NCBI RefSeq assembly: GCF_026278345.1
Contig: NZ_CP111085.1
Coordinates: forward strand, 62,001 to 126,000
DNA length: 64,000 bases
Source: Tellurirhabdus rosea
GTDB taxonomy: Bacteria; Bacteroidota; Bacteroidia; Cytophagales; Spirosomataceae
Direction: 5' to 3'
Part shown: piece after piece, positions 1 through 9,761 of the stretch
Layout: the number at the start of each line of letters is the position of its first letter
Position numbering within the stretch: position 1 is the first letter of the stretch
Program-made: the position numbers and the translations under genes
Notes under the pieces: model-generated
What the model was told of the DNA's origin: nothing
The model's input: the letters and a program-made list of their open reading frames with translations, nothing else
The model's database searches: none

Positions 1-241
1 CCACGCCGTACACGATCGGCAGATTTTTAGGATTGTTTTCCTTAAGATATTGCAGCAGTTGTTTCTTCTCCGTTTTGGTGACCGTCGGGGATTCTCCCGT
101 GGTTCCCTGCAGCACGATGTACCGAACGCCGCCGTCCGACACGTGCTGAATCATGCGCCCAAAGCCGTCGAAATCGACGCTCAGGTCCTCGTTGAATGGG
201 GTTACAATGGCGACCCCGACGCCGTGAAAACGGGTATTCAT
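1..241 (-). CDS. dapA: 4-hydroxy-tetrahydrodipicolinate synthase, N-terminal part (cut by window edge)
   Basis: Condenses pyruvate with aspartate semialdehyde in lysine/diaminopimelate synthesis, in the cytosol. Only the first 80 codons are visible, starting at the ATG at 241-239 and running off base 1. The translated start (MNTRFHGVGVAIVTPF) and the GTTGESPT loop near residue 50, where the family binds the pyruvate carboxylate, are typical of DapA. The catalytic lysine lies outside the window. It is downstream of ligA on the same strand with a 181-base gap that contains an inverted repeat, so co-transcription is uncertain. N-acetylneuraminate lyase is a sister family, but the lack of any sialic-acid context and the GTTGESPT form favour DapA. 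Confidence 0.88.
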   Translation of the reverse strand, partial: MNTRFHGVGVAIVTPFNEDLSVDFDGFGRMIQHVSDGGVRYIVLQGTTGESPTVTKTEKKQLLQYLKENNPKNLPIVYGV

Positions 242-323
242 TCTCAGGAGGAATAAAATGATTGGGTATTCGGTGCAAAGGTACGAGTTTTCGGCCGCAA
301 ACGTATAGCGTTTTAGCCGGAAC

Positions 324-408
324 GCGGAGTGGCGCGGAGAAGGCCGGAGTCAGCAGCGCCGTTTTTCAAAAAACCCGGCCAATCCCCGCCCGCTCCTCGC
401 CACTCCGC
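324..408. repeat. Long intergenic inverted repeat between ligA and dapA
   Basis: Bases 324-339 and 393-408 are reverse complements over 16 nt with one mismatch (GCGGAGTGGCG core). A nested GGCCGG at 342-347 faces CCGGCC at 375-380, so the block can fold into one interrupted hairpin. It lies between the ligA stop and the dapA start. It resembles the other long-arm palindromes in this window and may act as a transcript end or processing site. Confidence 0.6.
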
Positions 409-422
409 AGACCCGTCAGGCT

Positions 423-2495
<2,073 letters not shown>

Positions 2496-2620
2496 TTAAC
2501 GTTTTGAACAAAAGAAAAAGACGCCGCTACGGGGCGTAAACCCCCGGCACCGGGTGCTTTGTTTTGGATGCAATCATACTAAATCCTATCCGGAGTGTAA
2601 CCACAGTCCGGACATTTCTG

Positions 2621-2628
2621 TAATTTTG
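2621..2628 (+). promoter_or_regulatory. Putative Bacteroidota -7 box for rpe
   Basis: TAATTTTG matches the Bacteroidota sigma-A -7 consensus TAnnTTTG and lies 50 bases before the rpe ATG. No convincing -33 TTTG is visible at the expected spacing, so this rests on one element. Confidence 0.45.
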
Positions 2629-2678
2629 AACCCGGCATAAAATACCTTTCCTTTGTTTTTTCGTTACGTGCTCCATTT

Positions 2679-3350
2679 ATGAAATACCCCCTGATTGCAC
2701 CCTCGGTTCTGGCGGCCGACTTTGCCAACCTTCAACGCGAAGTGGAAATGCTCAACGACAGTCCCGCCGACTGGATTCACGTGGATGTGATGGATGGAGT
2801 GTTCGTTCCCAATATTTCCTTTGGACTGCCGGTCTGCGAAGCCATTCACCGCCATGCCCGCAAGCCCCTCGACGTTCACCTGATGATCATGCAGCCGGAG
2901 CGGTATCTGGAGGCGTTTGCCAAAGCCGGTGCCGCCAGCCTTACGGTTCATCTGGAAGCCAGTCCTCACCTCCACCGCACGCTGTCCCAGATTCGCGAAC
3001 TGGGCTGCAGGGCCGGGGTTGCCCTCAATCCGCATACGCCCGTCTGGCTGCTGGAAAACGTCCTCCACCAGCTCGACCTCGTGCTGCTGATGTCGGTCAA
3101 TCCGGGTTTTGGCGGGCAGGAATTTATTGAACAGACCTACCGTAAAACGACCGAACTGCGGCGCATGCTCCAGTCGGCGGGCAGTGCTGCCCTGATTGAA
3201 ATTGACGGAGGCGTAAGCAACCAGAATGCCGGGGCGCTGGTCGAAGCCGGAGCGACGGTCCTTGTGGCCGGTAGTTCGGTCTTCAAAGCCGACTCCCCCG
3301 CGGAGGCCATCGGGCAGCTCAAATCTGCCGGTCGCCAACCCGTAGCTTAA
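2679..3350 (+). CDS. rpe: Ribulose-phosphate 3-epimerase
   Basis: Interconverts D-ribulose 5-phosphate and D-xylulose 5-phosphate in the pentose phosphate pathway, as a cytosolic TIM barrel. The protein is 223 residues, the normal length. It shows the family signatures IAPSVLAADFANL at the N-terminus, HVDVMDGVFVPN (metal and acid/base Asp), DVHLMI (metal His), VNPGFGGQ and EIDGGV (second catalytic Asp). The GH13 lipoprotein gene begins 31 bases downstream on the same strand and may be co-transcribed. Its product, xylulose 5-phosphate, is also a transketolase substrate, relevant to the split transketolase at 8.9-12.7 kb. Confidence 0.97.
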   Translation: MKYPLIAPSVLAADFANLQREVEMLNDSPADWIHVDVMDGVFVPNISFGLPVCEAIHRHARKPLDVHLMIMQPERYLEAFAKAGAASLTVHLEASPHLHRTLSQIRELGCRAGVALNPHTPVWLLENVLHQLDLVLLMSVNPGFGGQEFIEQTYRKTTELRRMLQSAGSAALIEIDGGVSNQNAGALVEAGATVLVAGSSVFKADSPAEAIGQLKSAGRQPVA

Positions 3351-3381
3351 CGTACTCAACTCCTACGAAGCCATTTCCCGA

Positions 3382-4818
3382 ATGAAACGATCGAACGGAA
3401 TAGTATTGGGTCTGCTCATAACGGCCGGAGTCACCTCCTGCTGGAAGTCTCAATCCGACAATAACACCGACACTACCACTTCGTCCACCACTCACCCGAC
3501 CGATTCGGCCTCCACCGTCGCCCGGATGCGGCAGCCTGCCTCGCCGGACTGGGCCAAAAACGCCACGATTTACGAAGTCAATCTGCGGCAGTTCGCCGAA
3601 AAAGAGCCCCTCAAAGCGCTGGAATCCCAGCTGACCCGGCTCAAGGAAATGGGCGTGGACGTGCTCTGGCTGATGCCGGTTTTTCCGATCGGGGCCGAAA
3701 AGCGCAAAGGCACGCTGGGCAACCCGTATGCGGTCCGGAACTACCGCGCAATCAATCCGGAGTACGGCACGGATGCCGACTTCCGGACCCTCGTCCAGCG
3801 CGCCCACGACCTGGGCATGCGGATTATCCTCGACTGGCCGCTCAACCATACGGCCTGGGACCATCCGTGGGTCAGCCAGCATCCCGACTGGTACACCCGG
3901 ATCAACGGCCGCATCATCTCGCCGGTCGACGAAGAGGGTGAATCCAGCAACTGGACCGACGTGGCGGACCTTAACTACGACAATCTGGAACTGCGGCAGC
4001 ACATGCTGGCGGAGATGAAATACTGGGTGAAAGAATACGATGTGGACGGCTTCCGCTGCGAAGTGGCCAGCATGGTTCCCGACGAGTTCTGGGCCGAAGT
4101 CCGCCCGACGCTAGACTCGGTGAAGACCGTTTTCATGCTCGCCGAATCCGAAGACGACCCGTCGCATTTCCGGCTGGGCTTCAACGCCAACTACGGCTGG
4201 AGCACCCACTGGCTCATGCGCGAAATCTCCAGGGGCCGCCGCAAAGCCTCCGACCTCGACTCCCTGCTGGATGCCAACCGCCGCAAGTTTCCGTCATGGT
4301 ACTACCAGATGCATTTTATCCAGAACCACGACGAAAACACCTGGGCCGGTACCACGACGGAATTGTTCGGGCAGAGTGCCGATGCCTTCTCGGTGCTGAC
4401 GTTCACCTTCGACGGCATGCCGCTGGTCTACAACGGCATGGAATCGAAGCTGAGCAAGCGGCTGAAGATGTACGAAAAAGACCCCATCTACTGGGGAAAT
4501 TACGGCAAACAGGATTTTTACAAAACCCTCCTCACGCTGAAGCACCGCAACCGGGCCCTGTGGAATGGTCCGGCGGGCGGTCCGCTGGTGAAACTGGCAA
4601 CCACCCGCGACGACAAGGTGTACGCCTTCCACCGGCAGAAGGACGGCGACATGATCACGGTGGTGGTCAACCTCAGCCCCGAGCCGCAGACCATCCAGCT
4701 CACCGGCGACGGGTTCGAGGGCATGTATACCGAGGTTTTCAGCCGCCAGCCAACCGAGCTTCGCAATGCCATGACGTTTGCCCTCAAACCGTGGGAATAC
4801 AAGGTTTTTACCAACTAA
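3382..4818 (+). CDS. GH13 alpha-amylase family lipoprotein with Glu at the nucleophile position
   Basis: Secreted and lipid-anchored: a signal sequence ends in lipobox GVTSC (C20). The rest, to residue 478, is a (beta/alpha)8 GH13 barrel with a C-terminal beta domain. The four conserved GH13 regions are present: DWPLNH (151-156), GFRCEVA (223-229), LAE with the general acid E255, and QNHD (314-317). In region II the residue that should be the nucleophilic aspartate (GFRxD) is E227, coded GAA. The enzyme may therefore be poorly active, use glutamate, or be a binding protein. The substrate would be an alpha-glucan. It follows rpe by 31 bases and ends before an imperfect hairpin. Confidence 0.85.
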   Translation: MKRSNGIVLGLLITAGVTSCWKSQSDNNTDTTTSSTTHPTDSASTVARMRQPASPDWAKNATIYEVNLRQFAEKEPLKALESQLTRLKEMGVDVLWLMPVFPIGAEKRKGTLGNPYAVRNYRAINPEYGTDADFRTLVQRAHDLGMRIILDWPLNHTAWDHPWVSQHPDWYTRINGRIISPVDEEGESSNWTDVADLNYDNLELRQHMLAEMKYWVKEYDVDGFRCEVASMVPDEFWAEVRPTLDSVKTVFMLAESEDDPSHFRLGFNANYGWSTHWLMREISRGRRKASDLDSLLDANRRKFPSWYYQMHFIQNHDENTWAGTTTELFGQSADAFSVLTFTFDGMPLVYNGMESKLSKRLKMYEKDPIYWGNYGKQDFYKTLLTLKHRNRALWNGPAGGPLVKLATTRDDKVYAFHRQKDGDMITVVVNLSPEPQTIQLTGDGFEGMYTEVFSRQPTELRNAMTFALKPWEYKVFTN

Positions 4819-4932
4819 CAATTACGAATTGCGAAATTACGTTATCCTTCGGAAGGGCCGCTTACGTGGCCTTCCGGCCCGTTTATGAATTACGAATATG
4901 AACCGTAATTCGTAATTTGTAATTCGCAATTC
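4819..4932. repeat. AT-rich long-arm inverted repeat with GC core hairpin
   Basis: The core is a hairpin, with CGGAAGG-CC (4850-4859, one bulge) pairing with GGCCTTCCG (4868-4876). It is flanked by low-complexity arms of ATTACGAATT-type units (4819-4840 and 4905-4932) that are imperfect reverse complements. Within the right half, GAATTACG and CGTAATTC form a smaller perfect stem. It sits between two same-strand genes and could end the GH13 transcript. Confidence 0.6.
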
Positions 4933-4945
4933 AATCCTGGTCCAA

Positions 4946-6958
4946 ATGTTTCGCCTGCTATTCCTGGCTTCCACTTTTTTCGTTTCCCAGTCTTCCTTTG
5001 GCCAGAGTGTGCTCTGGGCCAGTTCGGTGGCGGGTGTGTCCTCCGAGGCGAAGGGCGAACCCAACACCCAGCAGTATCGGGCCAGTCAGGCGCTGGGCAT
5101 GCCCAACCGGCTCCCCGGAGCGGGCGACAATCCGTGTGCCTGGGCTCCCCTGTACCCGGAAGGGCTGAACGAGGAATACATTTCCCTGCGCTACGAAAAA
5201 ACCATTCCGATCCGGCAGATCGCCATCTTTGAAAGCGGGGCGCCGGGAGCCGTTTCGCAGGTGCTGGTATCGAGCGGACAGGGCCGGGAAACGGTGGTCT
5301 ACAAGGCAGCATCGAATACACCGACCCCAAACCCGCTGCTGATCTTTCCCGAAGGCGAAATTTCGGGCAATATCGTCAAGGTGGTGCTCAATCCGTCCCG
5401 GGTGAAGGGGGCCAACATGATCGACGCCGTCGGCATTTCCTCCGAAAAACAACCCATCAGCATCGGCATCAACGTCGCCAAAGACGCGCCCAAAGACGTC
5501 GTGAAGGAAAACCTCGGTCGGCTGGTCAACTCTAAAGGGCAGGAAGTGGCCCCGGTCATCTCTCCCGACGGCCGGACGCTGTATTTCACCCGCGGCGAAC
5601 ACCCCGGCAACGTGGGCGGCCCCTCCCGGCAGGACGTGTGGTATTCGCGGCTCGAAGCCGGCGGCACCTGGAGCGAAGCGGTCAACATCGGGACGCCCAT
5701 CAACGGCCCCGGTGACAACGCCATCAGCGGCATTTCCGCCGACGGCAAAACGCTTTACCTCGTCAATGTGCCGCTTCCGGACGGAGGAACGCGCTTTGGC
5801 TTTTCGCGTTCGGGCCGGGGGCCCAACGGCTGGTCGTTTCCGGCCGAAATGAAGGTTCAGAACAATTACAACAAGCATAAGGACATGTACACGGAATTTA
5901 CCGTTTCGGCCGACGGGCGGACGATGGTGCTTTCCGTGCAGCGCAACGATTCGCAGGGCGACAAAGACCTGTACGTTTCGTTTGTGCGCAGCGACCTGAC
6001 CTGGAGCGAACCCAAGTCCCTCGGTACCAAACTGAACACGGCGGATTACGAAGGTGCGCCGTTTCTGGCCGCCGACGGCAAAACGCTCTATTTCACTTCC
6101 TCCGGCCGCCCCGAGTACGGCAAAGGCGATATTTTCGTCACCCGCCGCCTCGACGACACCTGGCTGAACTGGTCGGAGCCGGAGAACCTGGGACCGGCCA
6201 TCAACACGCCGGAATGGGACGGGTACATCACGATTCCCGCCGCCGGCGATTATGCCTACACCAGCTCCGTGCAGAATTCGCTGGGCGAGGAAGACATCTT
6301 CCGGTTCAAACTTCCGGCCTCCACCAAACCCGAGCCCGTGGCGATTTTCTCCGGGCAGGTGATCGACTCGCAGAGCAAGCGGCCGGTACCGGCGACGATC
6401 CGCGTCCGGCAGGCCGAAAAAGAAGCGGAGTTTGCCCGGATGGACTACGAGCCCACCACCGGCGACTTTAAACTGGTGCTGCCCACTCAAAAGATTTACC
6501 AGCTGACCGCCAGTCGGGAAGGCTACTTCGCCACCACCGAAACGGTTGATCTGCAAAAGGAAAAACGGTACCGCGAAATCCGGAAGGTCATTTCCCTTTT
6601 CCCGATAAAGGCGGGGCAGAAGGTCATCCTGCGGGAAGTACTTTTTGAGCAGAGCAAGCCCGTTCTGCTGCCCGGTTCCGAAGAAGAGCTGAATCGCCTC
6701 GTGGATATTCTGAAACAGTATCCGCAGATGGAAATTCTGGTGGAAGGCCATACCGACAACCAGGGCGACTGGAACCTGAACATGAAGCTTTCGGAAGACC
6801 GGGTTCGCACCGTGAAGAGCTACCTGGCCGACAAAGGCGTGGCCGACTCGCGGGTTCAGACAAAAGCGTGGGGTCCCAGCAAGCCCATTGCCAGCAACGA
6901 AACGGAAGAAAAACGCCGCCTGAACCGGAGAGTAGAATTTACAATTCTTAAACTGTAA
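4946..6958 (+). CDS. PD40 beta-propeller / OmpA-family outer-membrane protein
   Basis: An exported protein of 670 residues. Signal peptide residues 1-19 are followed by a region resembling a discoidin-like fold, then repeated PD40/WD40-like units (VISPDGRTLYFTRG, LAADGKTLYFTSSG and similar) at about 170-450. A CarboxypepD-regulatory-like domain follows at about 465-545. The C-terminal OmpA domain at about 555-670 contains VEGHTDNQGDWNLNMKLS and the RLNRRVEF ending that binds peptidoglycan diaminopimelate. Such proteins are common in Bacteroidota, where relatives accompany gliding and type IX secretion components, although none are adjacent here. Likely role: anchoring a propeller domain at the outer membrane/peptidoglycan. 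Confidence 0.85.
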   Translation: MFRLLFLASTFFVSQSSFGQSVLWASSVAGVSSEAKGEPNTQQYRASQALGMPNRLPGAGDNPCAWAPLYPEGLNEEYISLRYEKTIPIRQIAIFESGAPGAVSQVLVSSGQGRETVVYKAASNTPTPNPLLIFPEGEISGNIVKVVLNPSRVKGANMIDAVGISSEKQPISIGINVAKDAPKDVVKENLGRLVNSKGQEVAPVISPDGRTLYFTRGEHPGNVGGPSRQDVWYSRLEAGGTWSEAVNIGTPINGPGDNAISGISADGKTLYLVNVPLPDGGTRFGFSRSGRGPNGWSFPAEMKVQNNYNKHKDMYTEFTVSADGRTMVLSVQRNDSQGDKDLYVSFVRSDLTWSEPKSLGTKLNTADYEGAPFLAADGKTLYFTSSGRPEYGKGDIFVTRRLDDTWLNWSEPENLGPAINTPEWDGYITIPAAGDYAYTSSVQNSLGEEDIFRFKLPASTKPEPVAIFSGQVIDSQSKRPVPATIRVRQAEKEAEFARMDYEPTTGDFKLVLPTQKIYQLTASREGYFATTETVDLQKEKRYREIRKVISLFPIKAGQKVILREVLFEQSKPVLLPGSEEELNRLVDILKQYPQMEILVEGHTDNQGDWNLNMKLSEDRVRTVKSYLADKGVADSRVQTKAWGPSKPIASNETEEKRRLNRRVEFTILKL

Positions 6959-7024
6959 GAACGGGAAAAAGCCTTTAATTTTACGGCTAATGTATGTACT
7001 AGCTGCCTGTCTTTGGCCCGTTGA

Positions 7025-8785
7025 ATGTCTTTAACAACAAATAATCTCCGTAACGTCCTTTTTCTTTCCGGTATCCTCCTTCTCACCTTTGCCCTCCGGG
7101 TTTACCGGGTCGGGACGTACGGAATCTTTTTCGACGAGAAATCCACACTGCTCATTAGCCAGGGCGTCTGTCTGGAAGCAGCCAACCAGAAAGAGGTTTT
7201 TACCAAGACGTATTTTACGCCGAAAGAATTCTGGGCGGAGAAGGACCTGGGCGACTTTATCGAGGCCAACATCCGCGGCGACATCGGCAACAGCCCGGCC
7301 TACTACGGGGTGCTGTGGCTCTGGATTCAGCTTTTCGGACTGGACGATACGGCCCTGCGGATGCTTTCCGTGGTGTTCAGTACGCTGACCATTCCGCTGC
7401 TTTACGTGTTTGTCCGGCGGCATTTCCGGTCCGATACGCTGGCCCTGATTACGGCCGCCATTGCCGCCATCGAGCCGTTTTTTGTGGCCTACAGCCACAT
7501 GGCCCGCAATTATTCCATGACGTTCTTCCTGACGCTGCTGTCCACGCACCTGTTTCTGCTGCTGCTGGAAGAAAAGCACCGGCGCTCCTGGGGACTTTAC
7601 GCGGGCTACGGTCTGACGGTCGTGGCCTCCATCCTGTCGCACTACCTGACCGTCACGGTTTTTCTCTGCCATGCCCTGTACATGCTGCTGTACGTCCGCC
7701 GCACCCGCATCTGGGTCGGGCTGTCGATTACGGCGGTGCTGGCGCTGGGGCTGGTTTCGCTCTGGTTTCTGTTCGGCGGCGGGAAGTACACGTTTTTCAC
7801 GCTGGATTATCAGGCTAAATTTTACCGGCAGTTTGCGCTGACCAACCCCTACAACAACGGTTTTGGCCTCATTCTGCCCGCTACCGTCGGCAATGTGCTG
7901 AAGCGTTCGCTGCCCATCTGGACCGATCTGGTGTTTTTCACGAACGGTCTGGGCGCCAATCTGCTGGGTTACCGCAATGCGCTGGTGGCGGTCGTGAGCG
8001 GGCTGGCGGCGACGTTTTTTATCCACCGGAACTGGCAGGTAACCAATCCGTCCGGGTTCGGAAAAGCGGCCGTGGCCCTCTGCCTGTTGCTGCCGCTGCC
8101 GGTGTACACGCTCAACCGGGGCCATTTTCTGGTTTTTTCGGCGGCCATTCCCCTGTATTATCTGCTGGCCCGGACGCTGCTGGAAGAGCACAACCGGGAA
8201 GCCCGGCGGCGGATCGTGTTCCTGCTGATCCTGTCGACCGTCCCGACGCTTTTTCTGCTCCTGATGGCGTTTCGCTCCGGCCATACCTACGGCATTACCC
8301 AGCGGTATTCGGGCTTTTCGTTCCCCTACGCTACCATTCTGGTGGCGATGACCTTCCGGAAACTGGCTTCGCTGAAGCCCTGGCTCAGCCTGCCGCTGGC
8401 GGGGGCGATGGTCGTGCAGGTCTTTTTCATCGGCCTGCTGCTGCACCGGATTTACGGCGATTCGGACCCGAAGTACACGTATTTCGGGCACCCCCGCGCC
8501 GCCAACCCGATGCTGCGGGCCGCCCACCGGATTCAGGAACTTTATCAGCCCGGCGATACGATTGTGTACCCGAATTTCCGCCGGAAAGAATATACGGAGA
8601 TCGACAAAAACAACCTGCCGGTCTCGGTGCTCGACGCCCAGCTGGTAAACGTCTACCTGCCCAAAGAGGCGGAGTATCTCCAGCGGATCGACCCCCGGGA
8701 GCAGGATAAGATTGTCCTGGTTCGGGGTCGGACGGGGGATAAAATCACTATCTTTGATTTTCAGGGTACAACCTACAGGTACTGA
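7025..8785 (+). CDS. GT39-like polytopic glycosyltransferase (GT-C fold)
   Basis: A 586-residue inner-membrane protein with about ten hydrophobic helices. TM1 (about 10-26) is followed by an acidic first loop, FFDEKS at 35-40, the position where ArnT/PMT-type GT-C enzymes carry the catalytic Asp/Glu. A soluble extracytoplasmic tail follows the last helix, at about 490-586. Family knowledge: these enzymes move a sugar from a polyprenyl-phosphate donor to lipid or protein on the outer face of the membrane. The GT2 domain encoded at 9762-11762 could make such a donor. The acceptor is unknown. It is the first gene of the 7-24 kb glycan cassette. Confidence 0.8.
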   Translation: MSLTTNNLRNVLFLSGILLLTFALRVYRVGTYGIFFDEKSTLLISQGVCLEAANQKEVFTKTYFTPKEFWAEKDLGDFIEANIRGDIGNSPAYYGVLWLWIQLFGLDDTALRMLSVVFSTLTIPLLYVFVRRHFRSDTLALITAAIAAIEPFFVAYSHMARNYSMTFFLTLLSTHLFLLLLEEKHRRSWGLYAGYGLTVVASILSHYLTVTVFLCHALYMLLYVRRTRIWVGLSITAVLALGLVSLWFLFGGGKYTFFTLDYQAKFYRQFALTNPYNNGFGLILPATVGNVLKRSLPIWTDLVFFTNGLGANLLGYRNALVAVVSGLAATFFIHRNWQVTNPSGFGKAAVALCLLLPLPVYTLNRGHFLVFSAAIPLYYLLARTLLEEHNREARRRIVFLLILSTVPTLFLLLMAFRSGHTYGITQRYSGFSFPYATILVAMTFRKLASLKPWLSLPLAGAMVVQVFFIGLLLHRIYGDSDPKYTYFGHPRAANPMLRAAHRIQELYQPGDTIVYPNFRRKEYTEIDKNNLPVSVLDAQLVNVYLPKEAEYLQRIDPREQDKIVLVRGRTGDKITIFDFQGTTYRY

Positions 8786-8884
8786 AATTAGTCGTTTACG
8801 CTTCGTCACCAGGCACGTATGGCTCAATTATTGCAAAGTGTCTGACGACTGGCGGCTAACGGCTGTTGACCGGCAAAAAGCATT

Positions 8885-9727
8885 ATGATGAATTCAATGG
8901 ATTACCCGGTTCTCTCGGGTCAGCTGCGGTTGAAGGTTCTGGAGCTTTATCACAAAGCCCACGCGGGGCATATCGGCTGTTCGCTGAGTTGTCTGGATCT
9001 GATGGCGGCGACCCTCATCCTGCGGAAACGCGAAAACGATTCATTCCTGCTCTCGAAAGGGCATGCGGCGGCGGCCCTGTACGTCTGTCTGCACCACCTG
9101 GGTGAGATTTCGGACGAGCAGATCGATACCTATTATAAAAACGGCACCACCCTGCCGGCGCACCCCGCTCCCAACAAGCACAAGGGCATTCCCTTCGCCA
9201 CGGGTTCGCTGGGCCACGGCCTTCCGATTGCCGCCGGCATTGCCCACGCCGCCAAACTTCAGCAAAGCGACGACCGGGTTTTTGTCCTGCTCTCGGACGG
9301 GGAAACCAACGAAGGCACCACCTGGGAAGCGGCGCACTATGCCCTCCAGAACGGCCTCGACAACCTGATCATGCTGATCGACAAAAACGGCCTTCAGGGC
9401 TTCGGCAACACCACGGAGGTGCTCGGCGATACAGCTTCCGTAGAAAAATGGCAGGCTATCGGGTTCGAGACCGTGGAGGTAGACGGGCACAACATCGAGG
9501 CGCTGCTGGAGGCCGTCGACACGGTCAGTGCCCGCCGCAACGGCCGCCCGAAGCTCATCATCGGCCATACCATCAAAGGAAAAGGCGTTTCGTATATGGA
9601 AAACCGGCTCGAATGGCACTACCTGCCCATGTCCGAGCAGCAGTACGAAGAAGCCTGTCATAACATCCGCGACCGCTATTTTACTTTCACCCCAGCCCCG
9701 GTGAATGGGGTATATGCCGCCCTCTAA
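8885..9727 (+). CDS. Transketolase, N-terminal (TPP-binding) subunit
   Basis: First half of a split transketolase, 280 residues. It carries the thiamine diphosphate signature SDGETNEGTTWEAA, followed about 20 residues later by the Asn-bearing MLIDKNG. It also has SKGHAAAALY and GSLGHGLPIAAG, which build the substrate and cofactor site. The partner half is at 11823-12740, on the far side of a fused epimerase/GT2 gene. Together they would transfer two-carbon ketol units between sugar phosphates. Two ATGs (8885, 8888) are possible starts. Split transketolases are normally adjacent genes, so this separation within a glycan cluster is unusual and suggests a dedicated role in making a sugar precursor. 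Confidence 0.9.
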   Translation: MMNSMDYPVLSGQLRLKVLELYHKAHAGHIGCSLSCLDLMAATLILRKRENDSFLLSKGHAAAALYVCLHHLGEISDEQIDTYYKNGTTLPAHPAPNKHKGIPFATGSLGHGLPIAAGIAHAAKLQQSDDRVFVLLSDGETNEGTTWEAAHYALQNGLDNLIMLIDKNGLQGFGNTTEVLGDTASVEKWQAIGFETVEVDGHNIEALLEAVDTVSARRNGRPKLIIGHTIKGKGVSYMENRLEWHYLPMSEQQYEEACHNIRDRYFTFTPAPVNGVYAAL

Positions 9728-9761
9728 GCTCCCGCCGGGGAGATTGGACGTATCAGAAATC

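Noticed and set aside
2508-2537. Hairpin ACGCC/GGCGT with a T-rich minus-strand tail upstream of ligA
   Set aside because: Only a 5-bp stem and it lies in the leader, not behind a gene on that strand; could be an attenuator but support is too thin to annotate.
4958-6751. 597-codon minus-strand open frame opposite the PD40/OmpA gene
   Set aside because: The forward frame has a signal peptide and an OmpA domain; the reverse has neither and shows antisense composition.
9705-9761. Upstream extension of the SDR-GT2 fusion gene
   Set aside because: It overlaps the transketolase N-subunit gene and encodes a Pro/Arg-rich stretch before the clear ATG at 9762.
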